DNA of 64,000 nt from DATJGR01 sp963787045 (GCA_963787045.1 CAWBBR010000003.1:1-64000), one strand, 5' to 3'; positions 1 through 10,027 are shown, counted from the first letter of the stretch. Made by a program: numbers and translations. The notes: a model not told the origin generated them from the letters alone.

Positions 1-15
1 TACCAGGAGTTCGAC

Positions 16-1262
16 ATGAGCGAAGCGTTGAAGACGACGGACCAGCCTCTCGATTCCAACCCGGCCACGGTGCCGCTCGATCGCATCGAGATCTGGCAAC
101 CGCACCGGTTCGAGAACTACACGTTCTGGCCGTACTTCGAGCGCCTGCGCAAAGACGATCCGGTGCATTACACGGCGGAGAGCCCGTACGGACCGTTCTG
201 GTCGATCACGAAGTTCGAAGACATCATGTACGTCGACACGCATCACGACATTTTCTCCTCCGAGGGCGGCATCACGCTCGACGACGACCCGGAAGATTTC
301 GAGATGCCGATGTTCATCGCGATGGATCCGCCCAAACACGATCTGCAGCGCAAGACGGTGAGCGGCGTCGTCGCACCGATGAACCTGGTCAAGCTCGAAG
401 GCACGATCCGCGAACGCGCGGGCCGAATCCTCGACGAGCTGCCGCGTCGGCGAAACGTTCAACTGGGTGGACAAGGTGTCCATCGAATTGACCACGCAGA
501 TGCTCGCCACCTTGTTCGACTTCCCGTTCGAGGATCGCCGCAAGCTGACGTACTGGTCCGACGTTGCAGTGGCCGACCCGACAGCGGCGTCATTCGACGA
601 TCGAAAAGCAGCAGGCCGATCTGCTCGAGTGTCTCGAGTATTTCACGCGCCTCTGGAACGAGCGCGTGAACAAGACCGGCAACGACCTGATCACGATGCT
701 CGCCAACGGCGAATCCACGAAGAACATGCCGCCGATGGAATACCTCGGCAATTTGATTCTCCTGATCGTCGGCGGCAACGACACCACCCGCAACTCGATC
801 TCCGGCGGCGTGGTCGCGCTCAATCAGAACCCCAACGAGTACGCGAAGCTGCGCAACGATCTATCGCTGATTCCGAACATGGTCTCGGAGATCATCCGCT
901 GGCAGACGCCGCTCGCGCACATGCGCCGGCGCGCGCTGGTCGATACCGAGCTGCGCGGCAAGAAGATCAAGAAGGGCGACAAGGTGGTGATGTGGTACGT
1001 CTCGGGCAATCGCGACGACACGGCCATCGATAACCCCGAGGCGTTCATCATCGATCGGCCGAAGGCGCGCCAGCACTTGTCGTTCGGCTTCGGCATTCAC
1101 CGCTGCATGGGCAACCGGCTCGCGGAGATGCAGTTGCGAGTGGTCTGGGAAGAGATCATGAAACGCTTCGACAAAGTCGAAGTGGTCGGGGAACCGACGC
1201 GCGTGCGCTCGAACTTCATCAAGGGTTATTCGCATCTGCCCGTGCGGCTGCATCGCGCATGA
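16..1262 (+). CDS. CYP153-type cytochrome P450 (alkane/fatty-acid terminal hydroxylase), two frameshifts
   Basis: Soluble bacterial P450 that would hydroxylate the terminal carbon of medium-chain alkanes or fatty acids with electrons from a ferredoxin and reductase, neither visible here. The start at 16 follows AGGAG at 5-9. The I-helix GGNDTTRN, the EIIRWQTP ExxR helix and the heme-thiolate loop FGFGIHRCMGN are all present, and the N-terminal DPVHY, FIAMDPPKHD and SIELTTQMLATLFDFP segments match what I remember of CYP153 proteins. The frame breaks near 445 (an extra base in CTGCCGCGTCGG) and near 590, each time resuming with conserved sequence, so these are probably sequencing errors. Length is normal once they are repaired. 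The stop overlaps the start of the next gene. Confidence 0.9.
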
Positions 1263-2111
1263 GCCTCGAATCGCTCCCATACGGCGCGCCGGCTGCCGAT
1301 GTTGTGCGAATTCGTCCACCGCGACGGCGCGGTGATCCTGCGCGATGTGCTGAACGCTGAACAGCTGACGCAGATCAACGCGGAACTGGACGGGCCGATG
1401 GAAGCCACTCGCTGTGGTTCGGCGAAAGAGAACGTCGACTATCAGGCATTCCACGGCTATCGCACGAAACGGCTGACGAACACGATCTCGCGGAGTCGCG
1501 TCGCGCGCGAAGACTTCATCGGCAATCCGGTCACGCTCGGTTATGTGACCGAACTGTTCAAAGACGTCTGCGACACGTTCTGGTTGCAGTCATCGCAGAC
1601 GATCGAAATCCATCCGGGCGAAAAGGTGCAGCCGCTGCATCGCGACATGGACAACTATCCGGTGTTCCGCCGCTATGGAGCCGAGAAAGCACCCGAGGTG
1701 ACGGTGAACTATCTGCTCGCGTTGGTGGACAGCACCGAAGCAGCCGGCGCCACGCGCGTGATTCCCGGCAGCAACAAATGGCCGTTCGAAGAACGCGGCA
1801 AGCCGCAGATGACGATTGCCGCAGAACTCGAGGCGGGCTCGGCGCTGCTGATGAGCGGCAAGACGATTCACGGTGGCGGTGCGAACACCACGACGAGCGT
1901 GAAGCGGCGCGTACTGAGCACGGGTTTCAACCCCGGCTTCCTCATGCCCGAAGACGCCCACCCCTTCTCGGTGCCGTTGGAACTTGCACGAACGATGTCG
2001 CCGGCGCTGCAGCAGATCACCGGATTCCGCTCGTTCCATCAGTTCCGCCAGCACGGCGGCAGTCTCTGGCAATACGACTTCGAAGAGCTTGCTGATCATC
2101 TGAAGCTCTGA
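1259..2111 (+). CDS. Phytanoyl-CoA dioxygenase (PhyH) family protein, one frameshift near the start
   Basis: Non-heme Fe(II)/2-oxoglutarate oxygenase of the PhyH family. The iron-binding HxD is seen in PLHRDMDNYP, and the distal His and Arg in KTIHGGGANTT and the following KRR segment. RVIPGSNKW is the typical strand before the second ligand. An in-frame ATG occurs at 1299, but ATG at 1259 overlaps the P450 stop (ATGA) and begins plausible coding sequence, so I prefer it with a one-base indel near 1305. Translational coupling to the P450 suggests the two act on the same or successive substrates. The substrate itself cannot be read from the sequence. Confidence 0.8.
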
Positions 2112-2141
2112 GCGGGCGAGCGTTCGAAAGGAGCAACGCGC

Positions 2142-2981
2142 GTGAGATCACGAGTGTCGATCGCCGCCTTGGATGGCTCGATCCATCTGCGTTACGAGAC
2201 AGAGGCAATACACCTCGAGGCGCCGAACTGGACGCGCGACGGCAGGCTGCTCATCTTGAACGGCAACGGTGTGCTGTGGCGGCTGCCTGTCGAAGGCGGC
2301 GAACTGGAACAGATACGCATCGACGGCGTTCCGAAACTCAACAACGACCACGTGCTCGATCCCGACGGTGAGCACATCTATCTGTCGGCGAACGACTGGC
2401 ACATCTATCGCGCGCCGCTCGTCGGCGGCACCGCGAAGCGAATCACCGTCGATACCGGAGTGATGCACTTCCTGCACGGCGTCAGCCCGGACGGTGCGGA
2501 GCTGGCGTTCGTCGGTCTCGAGCCGAAGGACGGAAACTGGTGGGCGCGCGCGAACGTATTCACGGTGCCGTCTGCGGGCGGCGAGGAACGCCGACTCACC
2601 CACGGCACCGATCCGGCCGACGGCTGCGAATACTCGCCCGACGGCGAGTGGATCTACTTCAACACCGAAGCGTTCAGCACCGGCCACGCGCAGATCGCAC
2701 GCATGCGCCGTGACGGCTCCGGTCTGGAGCAGCTCACGTTCGACGAGCGGGTGAACTGGTTTCCGCACCTCGCGCCCGACGGTGCGCACGCCGTGTATCT
2801 CAGCTTCCCGTCGGGTACTCGCGGTCATCCCGCGGGGCTTCACGTCGAGCTGTGCCTGGTCGCCAACGACTGGACTAAGCCGCTGTGGCGAATCCCGGTG
2901 TTCGGCGGGCAGGGCACCATCAACGTCAACAGCTGGGCGCCGAGTTCAGACCGCTTCGCGTTCGTCTCGTACGCAGACTAA
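2142..2981 (+). CDS. TolB-like beta-propeller (PD40 repeat) protein
   Basis: About 279 residues of WD40-like/PD40 beta-propeller with repeated blades of the type SPDGEWIYFNTE and APDGAHAVYLSF. The GTG start at 2142 is chosen because AAAGGAGC lies just upstream. No signal peptide is evident, which makes it unlike periplasmic TolB itself; it resembles stand-alone TolB-family proteins often found beside catabolic genes. It follows the P450-PhyH pair on the same strand with a 30-base gap and could be co-transcribed. The function is not known; propellers of this kind bind proteins or act as hydrolase scaffolds. Confidence 0.7.
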   Translation: MRSRVSIAALDGSIHLRYETEAIHLEAPNWTRDGRLLILNGNGVLWRLPVEGGELEQIRIDGVPKLNNDHVLDPDGEHIYLSANDWHIYRAPLVGGTAKRITVDTGVMHFLHGVSPDGAELAFVGLEPKDGNWWARANVFTVPSAGGEERRLTHGTDPADGCEYSPDGEWIYFNTEAFSTGHAQIARMRRDGSGLEQLTFDERVNWFPHLAPDGAHAVYLSFPSGTRGHPAGLHVELCLVANDWTKPLWRIPVFGGQGTINVNSWAPSSDRFAFVSYAD

Positions 2982-2996
2982 CGCGGCGTATCCCGG

Positions 2997-3410
2997 CTAC
3001 TCGTCGCCGATCTCTCGCGCGAGCATCCCGAAAATCTCGTGATCCGACATGATCAGGTTCTCGCACACCTTTCCGTCGCGAAGGCGCACGCGGTCGCACC
3101 CTATGGCGTGAAATGGACCGTTCGGTCCGCGACCCGTGGCGCTCCATCGGATGAAAGTGAACTCGCCTTGACTCGCGGTCTCCTCGAGTGTGGCGTGGAA
3201 GTCCGGCAGCAGTCGCAATACTTCGACGATGCGTCGCGTATACGCGTCGCTGCCGACGACATGCTTCGAGGCGCGGGGCCAAATCCCCACAATGTCCGGC
3301 GTGACGATCTGAGGTACGCGCTGCATTGCGATCTCGGGCTTCGGGTTCGCCCAGAAGGCGCTCCAGGATTGGGGTGACCAAGCGGTCTGCTGTCGTATGA
3401 CGGTGCTCAT
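2997..3410 (-). CDS. SnoaL/NTF2-like fold protein
   Basis: Predicted 137-residue small cone-shaped alpha+beta barrel protein. I place the start at the ATG at 3410, preceded by GGAGGATCC, rather than at the longer upstream open frame, which reads like non-coding sequence. The segments FHATLEETASQGEFTFIRW and VCENLIMSDHEIFGML are typical of SnoaL-like polyketide cyclase/isomerase-fold proteins. Such proteins include cyclases, isomerases and epoxide hydrolases as well as binding proteins with no catalytic role, so no substrate is assigned. It ends tail to tail with the TolB-like gene, 15 bases away. Confidence 0.65.
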   Translation of the reverse strand: MSTVIRQQTAWSPQSWSAFWANPKPEIAMQRVPQIVTPDIVGIWPRASKHVVGSDAYTRRIVEVLRLLPDFHATLEETASQGEFTFIRWSATGRGPNGPFHAIGCDRVRLRDGKVCENLIMSDHEIFGMLAREIGDE

Positions 3411-3540
3411 GACGGATCCTCCGGTTGATGGATGCGATCGTCTCCCCGAATACCGAACGACCTCAAATACCTCGGACGTAATGGCGTGGAGCGACGTAGC
3501 CGTGTTCGGGGATGCCGTGCTTGAGCGCTGTGCTTGCGGA

Positions 3541-5474
3541 TCATCTCGCTTTCGCGAGCGCCACGTCGTCGCCGCCACTCGCACGTCCGTTCACCGCGAA
3601 TTGAAGGAAGTGGCTGCGCCCATCGCCGCAGTACGCACGCCCCTTCATCAAGTTGTGTACCCACGCGTCGTAGCCCGCATCGTCCACCGGGCGCTGCTCG
3701 AGTCGAACGTAGCTGCGTCCTCGGCCGGGCCGCTCGCCGGTGATGCACGGATAGTCGGTCTCGCCGACCAGCGCCAGGCGAAACCCGCAGTTCAGCATGT
3801 GGTACCAGGCGTTCAGCTCGGCGACCGCCGGCGTGTCGCAGCCGGAAAGGAAGTCGGCATAGCCGTGGGTCACGTCGACGATGGCTTCGTGCGTGCCGAT
3901 GGAATCGAACGGCGGAATTTCGTAGTTCGGCAGTTCGGTCGAGTCGACCACCATGCCGGTGCCGCAATGCGCATAGCCGCCGAAACCGCCTTGCGCGCGT
4001 GCCCATTTCAGGATCGGCAGGTTCCACGACGGCCAGTCCTCGATCAGCTTCGTGCCCGGATAGTCCTGTTCCTTCAGGCGAAGCAGCACCATGTGTCCAT
4101 TCAGGCTCGACGGAAAGCCGGACACCTCGACGTCGTACCGCAACTGGCTTTCCGCGTCTTTCGGCGTCGGCTTGGGAATCCAGCGTGACGCCGTTGGCGG
4201 CTTGCAACTCGGGATGTTCGAGGCCGGCGGCGAGGGCTCTCGGCGTGGCCCGTGAAGAACTGCTTCTGGTAGTACCAACTCGGTCCCCACGTCAGCACGT
4301 CGCCGATCGACAATGCCTCGCCGCGCACCTGGCGGATCATCGTCTCGGGCGAAACCCCCTCGGTGGGGATGTGGTAATGAGCGCACCCGGCGGCATGAAT
4401 GTGCGTGTCGCCGGAATACCAGTGCCACTTGGCAGGGTCGATCCAGCGCTGCAGCTTCACGTCGATCTGATCGTGCCCATCGCCGATGGTCACGTTCTGC
4501 ACGGCGCGTAGATATTCCGGGCCGCGCCAACTCGTCACCGAATACTCGCCGTCCGGCAGCCGCAGAGTTTCGCCGTCGGCGCGATACACCTGCGGCTGAA
4601 AGAACAGGTCCGGGGCCAGGCGCATCGCTTGCGGCGGATAGATGTGATCGTGCGCGTCTTTGACGATGAACGACGCCACGCAGCCGGCGCCGTCCACATC
4701 GGTCACGTTCAGAACGACGTCGCGCGACGGCCGACAATCGAAGGTGAAGGTTGCGGAACTCGACGGCGCACCGATGCCTTGGACCTGAGACAACATCGTC
4801 ATCATCAGCTTCGCGTCGTGCTTGCCCGCATCGCGGCTGAACAGCTGAATCACTTGATAGTCCACCGCGAAGGTGGAGAGCGCGAGTGCCTGAAATCCGA
4901 TCGGCGGCACGGGTGTAGCGCCGTACATCTGCGTCATCAGCCACATCTTTTCGATCAGCGGCCCTTTCTTCAGCGTGTCCATCAGATACGCCTTTTGTGC
5001 TACCGAGAAACCACCGATCGACATTCGCCCGGGCGTGCGCGCGAACAATCCGTTGGAGAAATTGATGCGGTCTGCGCGTCCGGTCGGATTCGCGATGCGT
5101 ACGAGAAAGAGGCGCCACCCTTGCTCGATGAGCGTGGGCTCCGCGCCGCCGGGAAGTACGCGGCCGACGCCGGTGGCATCGACCTCGAGGCGCGCGAGCG
5201 TGTACTTATCGAGAAGCGTCTCCGCTTCGGCCACTGCGGCGGCGTCGTTGGTTTGCGTCAGCGCGGCGATGCGTTGGCCGTCTGCGGACAGTAGCGGCGC
5301 GCCGAGCTTCGCCATCGAATCGACTGCACGATTGACGGCTGCAAAGTAAGGTTGCGGCGCGATTGCGGCCGAGTCCGCGGCAAGGGCGCGCACGAAACTG
5401 CCGGCAGCGGCTGCGCCCATGCTCAGCACAAAGCCACGCCGCGACAAACTCCAGCGCCTGCTGTCCCCACTCAT
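3541..5474 (-). CDS. CehA/McbA-type metallohydrolase, Tat-exported, frameshifted
   Basis: Predicted periplasmic metal-dependent hydrolase of the PHP-like CehA/McbA family. The start at 5474 has GGGGGAG upstream. The N-terminus carries a twin-arginine signal (SRRGFVLSMGAAAAG), then a long N-terminal domain to about residue 340, then the metal-binding WYSGDTHIHAAGC (HxH) typical of the family. The frame breaks near 4230 and again near 4160. The C-terminal half continues as QLRYDVEVSGFPSSLNGHMV and GFGGYAHCGTGMVVDSTELP, ending at 3541. Family members hydrolyse carbamates or related esters; the substrate here is unknown. The intact Tat signal and resumed frames argue for sequencing indels. Confidence 0.75.
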
Positions 5475-5533
5475 CGGCCTCTCCCCCGGTTCTCGTTCCC
5501 CACCGATAAGGTGGATAAGGTAAATGAAAGGGC

Positions 5534-5551
5534 ACGCTTCCGCGGAAGCGT
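5534..5551. terminator. 18-base perfect palindrome just after the RDD gene
   Basis: ACGCTTCCGCGGAAGCGT is self-complementary and lies four bases beyond the stop codon of the RDD gene on the minus strand. In RNA it would fold to a GC-rich hairpin and could end the PQQ-propeller/RDD transcript. There is no clear U tract, so a strong intrinsic terminator is not certain. An operator for the divergently placed sequence is less likely, because both neighbouring genes are on the minus strand. Confidence 0.4.
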
Positions 5552-5554
5552 TGT

Positions 5555-6010
5555 TCAGGCCTTCACCACCGAAGTCCCCGCCGCCAGATCATGCACACAC
5601 CGCCGATTCTTCCTGAACACAAACCCCTGATCGATGATCGGCAACAACGCCAACACCGGACTGATCACCACAAACAGCAGCGGAAAGAACAGCGCCCGAA
5701 TGCAAACGAGCTTCCAGAACGCCGCTCGCTCCCCCGACGCCGTCGCCACAATCGCCACGCCCATCACCCGCTTCCCAACGGTCTGCCCGCGCGTGAACAA
5801 CCAATACCCGTTCAGAATCAGATAGCTCACCACCGCCAGCAGAAACACGTTCAGTATCCACATGGAGTTGCGATACGCCTCCGCGTGCTCCATCACACCG
5901 GTGATCATGACCAGCAGCACCGTCAGCGCCGGCACCAGCAGCATGTCGATCAGCGTTGCAACCAGGCGTCGGCCGCGGCCGGCGAGTCGTTCTTCCAACG
6001 GCTGCGTCAT
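5555..6010 (-). CDS. RDD family integral membrane protein
   Basis: About 151 residues with an RDD-type opening (GRRLVATLIDMLLVPALTVL) and three to four predicted membrane helices, including NSMWILNVFLLAVVSYLIL. The region TVGKRVMGVAIV is the conserved loop after the second helix. The start ATG at 6010 overlaps the stop of the PQQ-type propeller gene by four bases (ATGA), so the two are translationally coupled. RDD proteins are poorly understood; some act in sodium/proton exchange or in membrane insertion of partners. The coupling suggests it works with the exported propeller protein. Confidence 0.8.
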   Translation of the reverse strand: MTQPLEERLAGRGRRLVATLIDMLLVPALTVLLVMITGVMEHAEAYRNSMWILNVFLLAVVSYLILNGYWLFTRGQTVGKRVMGVAIVATASGERAAFWKLVCIRALFFPLLFVVISPVLALLPIIDQGFVFRKNRRCVHDLAAGTSVVKA

Positions 6011-7590
6011 GGCGCGGTCTCCCCTTCGAGCTGATACACCAGCAGGACGTTGCCTTCCTTCTGACCGAAGCTGCCGTAGCCGGACGAGACGATCACCTGA
6101 TCGCCTGCCACCATCGGGCCGTGCGCATCGTACGCGCCGCCCGATGCCTTCATGCCGTTGACGGTCTCGAACGGCTTCCAGCTGTCGTCGCTCCACAGCG
6201 TGGCGCCGGTGTCGGCATCGTAGATTTCGAGGAACCCGTCGAGGCTCCCTGCTACAACCAGTTCCGGCGTCGCGATGATCGCGGAAGACAACCCACCGAA
6301 GCAGTTGCGATCGGTGCAGCGGTTGTCGCGCGGATGTTCCCAACGGGCCTCCCCGGTCGCGATGTCGAGCGCATGCATGCCGGTTGCCGGAGCAATCGTC
6401 TTGTCGCTCCACGTCTCGATGTCGCTGATCGGCACGAACAGCAGCCCTTTCTGTTCGTTCGCGGCCAATCCCCAATGCGCGCCGCCCAACGCACCGCCGC
6501 GGCCGATGTCCTGGTGCCACACGATGGCGCCGTCATCGGGGTTCAGCGCGTAGATGTCGCCGGACTTCTGTCCCACGATCAGCAGCGCCCGACCGTTGAC
6601 GTCGTGTACCAATACCGGCGGTGCGCCGAAATCGAGATCCGGCCCGCGCGGGTTCGGACAATTCGGCATGCCGGGGATGTCGCAAGCGACGTTGTACGCA
6701 TCCCCTTCGGTGAACTGGTGAACCCAGCGTCTCGCGCCGGTCTTCGCGTCCACGGCGAAGATTGCGTCGCTCGTGTCGGTGGTCGGTCGGCTGTAGTTCT
6801 CACCGGTGCCGAAGAACACCACGCCGCGCTCGGGGTCGAGCATCGGTGCGCCCCACACCGGCGCGCCGCTCGGTGCGTATTGGCCGACGAACAACCAGCG
6901 GGTACCGGTCTTCCGTGCCGGCTCCTCGATGGTCGGGCGATACCACAGTTCTTTTCCGGTCTGCACGTCGAACGCGGACATGCCGCCGCGCGTCGTGCAG
7001 CAGCCGTAGAACGGAATCATCGCAAGGCCCACTTCGATCGAAGACAGCGGCACGTACACCACGCCGTCGTGCACCACCGGCGTGCCGGAGTAGAACGGCA
7101 CTACCGTTTCGGCGGCTTGCGCGTGCCAGATCTCGGCGCCGGTCACCGCGTCGATGGCGTAGACACCCTCGGTGCGGTGCAGATACAGCAGCGCGTCACG
7201 CTCGCCGATCTTCGCGTGCAGGATCGCGCTGCCGATCTCGCCACCTTGTTTGTGAACCCAACGCGTGCACCCGGTCGCGCGGTCCAGCGCCACCACGCCC
7301 AGGCCGGAATCGCCGATGAAGATCGTGTCTTCGGTAACGAGCGGCCACGAGCGCGGCTTCATGTTGGAAAAGCCATACGCCCACGCGAGCTTGAGCCGGC
7401 CGACGTTGGCGCGAGTGATCGCGGTGTCGTGCTGCAGGCGCTGGTTGTTCAGATCGATGCCCCAGCCGTCGGAATAAAAGTGACTGAGGCCGGGTTGGGG
7501 ATCGCATTTCGCGGCGCTCATCTGCGCCAACAGCGCCGCGAGCGCGAACAGGATCGCCTGTGTGATTCGTTTGCCTACGACGTGATGCAT
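6007..7590 (-). CDS. PQQ-binding-type beta-propeller protein (quinoprotein dehydrogenase-like)
   Basis: About 527 residues with an N-terminal signal peptide (MHHVVGKR then a hydrophobic stretch) followed by repeated propeller blades with the tryptophan-docking pattern VTGAEIWHA, KTGARRWVH and ATGEARWEHP. A vicinal cysteine pair occurs in FYGCCTTRGGMSAFD, as in quinoprotein alcohol dehydrogenases, where it forms a disulfide over PQQ. No cytochrome c motif (CxxCH) is present, so an external electron acceptor would be needed. I use ATG at 7590; a second in-frame ATG at 7635 gives a longer leader. The protein lies in an operon with the RDD membrane protein. Dehydrogenase activity is possible but not proven. 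Confidence 0.75.
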   Translation of the reverse strand: MHHVVGKRITQAILFALAALLAQMSAAKCDPQPGLSHFYSDGWGIDLNNQRLQHDTAITRANVGRLKLAWAYGFSNMKPRSWPLVTEDTIFIGDSGLGVVALDRATGCTRWVHKQGGEIGSAILHAKIGERDALLYLHRTEGVYAIDAVTGAEIWHAQAAETVVPFYSGTPVVHDGVVYVPLSSIEVGLAMIPFYGCCTTRGGMSAFDVQTGKELWYRPTIEEPARKTGTRWLFVGQYAPSGAPVWGAPMLDPERGVVFFGTGENYSRPTTDTSDAIFAVDAKTGARRWVHQFTEGDAYNVACDIPGMPNCPNPRGPDLDFGAPPVLVHDVNGRALLIVGQKSGDIYALNPDDGAIVWHQDIGRGGALGGAHWGLAANEQKGLLFVPISDIETWSDKTIAPATGMHALDIATGEARWEHPRDNRCTDRNCFGGLSSAIIATPELVVAGSLDGFLEIYDADTGATLWSDDSWKPFETVNGMKASGGAYDAHGPMVAGDQVIVSSGYGSFGQKEGNVLLVYQLEGETAP

Positions 7591-7716
7591 GCAGAACGTG
7601 ATGGTGACGAGCCATCGGCCCGGCGGGCGAATCATAGCAACGTGACCTGCGGAGTTGCGGCCCCCGAACGAGAACGTGAAACTCGCGCTCCCATTTCTGC
7701 GACCACAGGTGATCCG

Positions 7717-8220
7717 ATGAAGGCCACGGAAGAGCTGCTCGCCATCGCTCAGGTATCGGTAACGCTCGTCGGACTCTCCGGACTCGTTTCCGTGTTCCGC
7801 GCGCGCGTGCCGACCGACCTCGAAGCGCGCGACCTGTCGGGGCTCGCGGTGATCGGCATCGGCGGCTCGATTGCGCTCGCCTTTTCGCTGTTGCCGTTGC
7901 CGCTCGAGTACCTCGACATCGGTGATGCGGCGGTGTGGCGGATCTGTTCAGGCGTATTTGCCGCGACGTTGGGTGCCGGCGGCGTCGTGTTCGTCGCTGG
8001 TCAATCGCCGTCTGTCGAATGCGGGGTTCATCGAGCGGACGCCGCGCGTGAACCGTCTGACGTTGGCGTCCGCTTCTGCGGCTGCTCTTCTGCTCCACTC
8101 TGCGCGTTCGGCGTGTTTCGTCCGGGACCCGCGGCGTATCTGACCGCGTTGATCGTGTGCCTCGTGATGTGCTCTCACCTACGTGGTAGGATCATGCTGA
8201 TCATCCGGCGTCGCGAATGA
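7717..8220 (+). CDS. Small membrane protein of unknown function, two compensating frameshifts
   Basis: The open frame begins MKATEELLAIAQVSVTLVGL and encodes about four hydrophobic helices, including AVIGIGGSIALAFSLLPLPL and YLTALIVCLVMCSHL near the end. Between about 8000 and 8130 the better coding frame is shifted (RRLSNAGFIERTPRVNRLTL), after which the original frame returns, so two indels cancel each other. I do not recognise a family with certainty. It is divergent from the PQQ-type propeller gene, sharing a 126-base upstream region. A role at the membrane is the most that can be inferred. Confidence 0.6.
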   Translation: MKATEELLAIAQVSVTLVGLSGLVSVFRARVPTDLEARDLSGLAVIGIGGSIALAFSLLPLPLEYLDIGDAAVWRICSGVFAATLGAGGVVFVAGQSPSVECGVHRADAAREPSDVGVRFCGCSSAPLCAFGVFRPGPAAYLTALIVCLVMCSHLRGRIMLIIRRRE

Positions 8221-8246
8221 ATCCCGTGAGCCGCCGCTGTTCTGTT

Positions 8247-9014
8247 TCAGTGGCTCGCTTTCACCGCGCCGATCACGACCTGATCGGCATCTCTCAACAG
8301 CACATCGATGAACTCGAAGCCGGCTCGTTCGAGCAGGCCGATCCAACCCGCGACCGACAGCTCGTCGCCGATGCGATCGTCATCGCGCGGACCCCACAGC
8401 GCGACGTGGTCATACCCGAGCAGCGCGTTGGCCCTCGACCAGAACCGTTCCCAGTTCTCCTGCGAGTAACGCGGCGGCTGCTTCGCCTTCCACGCTTCGA
8501 AGCCGGTTGAAAACGGTGTCTCCGCAGCTACCGGTTCCGCAAGTAGGAATACCCCGCCGTCCCGCAGCGCCGCGTACACGTCCTCGACGATTTGTCCCGC
8601 GCGCTCCTCGTCGAACCAGTGCAGCGCGTTGACCGTCGCGACGACGTCGTAGTTGCCCGACAGCTCGTCGCGCCAGCCGTCGTGCTGCAGATCTCTCACG
8701 ACTAGTTTCCCCGGAATGCCTTCTCGTTGATTGACCGCTCTGCAGATCGACATGAAGAACGGGTCTCGATCGATGCCGTCGATGTGCGCGTTCGGATAGA
8801 TCGTGCGAATGGCTCTGCCCACATCGCCGGGGCCGCAACACAGATCGAGCGCGCGAATCGGTTGGTCGGGCGGAAACGGAATCGCGGACGCGATGAGTTC
8901 GAGGTCGTTCGGCTTCGACACGCCTTGTTCCGCCCACCACAACGCGAGCAGCTCGTCGATGTGGGGATGGATTCGCGCGTCGATCTCGGCCTGGCTGATC
9001 GGTGGGGACTGCAT
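8247..9014 (-). CDS. Class I SAM-dependent methyltransferase
   Basis: About 255 residues with the Rossmann SAM-binding motif I ALDLCCGPGDVGRAI, an acidic motif II HIDGIDRDPFF, and the post-motif NALHWFDEE often seen in small-molecule methyltransferases. GAGGAG lies 8 bases before ATG 9014, which I prefer to ATG 9020 (only 2 bases spacing). The acceptor substrate is unknown. The AraC-type regulator ends about 105 bases upstream on the same strand and may control it. Confidence 0.8.
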   Translation of the reverse strand: MQSPPISQAEIDARIHPHIDELLALWWAEQGVSKPNDLELIASAIPFPPDQPIRALDLCCGPGDVGRAIRTIYPNAHIDGIDRDPFFMSICRAVNQREGIPGKLVVRDLQHDGWRDELSGNYDVVATVNALHWFDEERAGQIVEDVYAALRDGGVFLLAEPVAAETPFSTGFEAWKAKQPPRYSQENWERFWSRANALLGYDHVALWGPRDDDRIGDELSVAGWIGLLERAGFEFIDVLLRDADQVVIGAVKASH

Positions 9015-9124
9015 GTGCATGGCTCCTCGTTGCGAGGCCATCATCAAACGGCCGGGGCGCAGGCCGCGTATTGGAATTATTTGACTGCGTCGATGCCGCT
9101 GACCTTCTACTCCCATCGGTCCGC

Positions 9125-10027
9125 TCAGACCACGTGGGACACACCGCGCAAGAACACATCGGGTGTGTTGCCGGCGAACTCGCGGAAGTCTTTGATGAGA
9201 TGCGCCTGATCGAAGTATCCGCAGTCGGCCGCGATGTCCGCCCACCGGATCTCACCCGCGTATCGATCCTCCGCCTGCGTGGATTCGATGTACGGTTTGC
9301 CAACAGACTCGTTGGCCCGCGTTCGGCTCGCGCGATCGAGCGAGCGCATCACGCGATTGAAGCGCAGCAGCCTCGCGATCGTCTTCGGCGGAAACCCCAC
9401 GCACGTCCGGAATCGCGCAATCAACGTGCGATGGCTGCAATCCAACTCGCCGTCGAGTGAACCGAGCGCAACGCGGCCGTCCGTGGCGACGAGCCTGCGC
9501 CAGACGGCATCGACGGAGCCGGGTATTTCTGCTTCGGCGATGCGCTCTGCGATCAGCGATTCCATTGCAGCAAATCGCTCGGTCCAACTTCGCGCGAGCC
9601 CCACGCGACGCATGAGCGCGCGCGCAAGGGGCGCATCGATCTGTTCGAGTTCGATCGCCTCGTTCGCAATCGAGTGCATCGGCAGCCCCAGGAACAGATG
9701 CGCGCCGATCGGCGTGAATCGCACCACCATGAAATGCCGCTCGCCCACCGCTTGCGTGAGTTGGTGTCGCGCGTGCAGCCCAACGATCCACGCACCGTCG
9801 CGCGCGGTCCACTCGCCGGAACTCATTGCATCCAAGCGTCTATGCGGCTCGCCGAAATTCAACATCAGAGGCACTTCGGCGGACGGGAGGTGGCGCTCCA
9901 GAACCGGCAAGCGAAGGTTGCTCGAACTCGCGAAGTAGCCGTGGACGTAGTCGCGCAGGCGGGGATCGGCGACGCGTTGCACCGTCTGCCATTGGCCGAG
10001 TTCGGATGTGTGTTCGCCTCTCTGCAT
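9125..10027 (-). CDS. AraC/XylS family transcriptional regulator
   Basis: About 300 residues. The C-terminal third carries two helix-turn-helix units: GELDCSHRTLIARFRTCVGF, then RWADIAADCGYFDQAHLIKD, followed by the PxxF-type ending. The N-terminal region (RHLPSAEVPLMLNFGEPHRR and ERHFMVVRFTPIGAHLFLG) is the sensor domain common in AraC proteins that control detoxification genes. ATG 10027 is chosen because GGGAAGGG precedes it; an upstream ATG at 10078 would overlap the stop of the M15 gene. It likely regulates the methyltransferase downstream, though no operator could be identified. Confidence 0.85.
   Translation of the reverse strand: MQRGEHTSELGQWQTVQRVADPRLRDYVHGYFASSSNLRLPVLERHLPSAEVPLMLNFGEPHRRLDAMSSGEWTARDGAWIVGLHARHQLTQAVGERHFMVVRFTPIGAHLFLGLPMHSIANEAIELEQIDAPLARALMRRVGLARSWTERFAAMESLIAERIAEAEIPGSVDAVWRRLVATDGRVALGSLDGELDCSHRTLIARFRTCVGFPPKTIARLLRFNRVMRSLDRASRTRANESVGKPYIESTQAEDRYAGEIRWADIAADCGYFDQAHLIKDFREFAGNTPDVFLRGVSHVV

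Noticed and set aside
5956..8220. Plus-strand open frame of 754 codons across the PQQ propeller gene
   Set aside because: Arg- and His-rich low-complexity translation antisense to a clear propeller protein; only its last 167 codons (from 7717) are a real gene.
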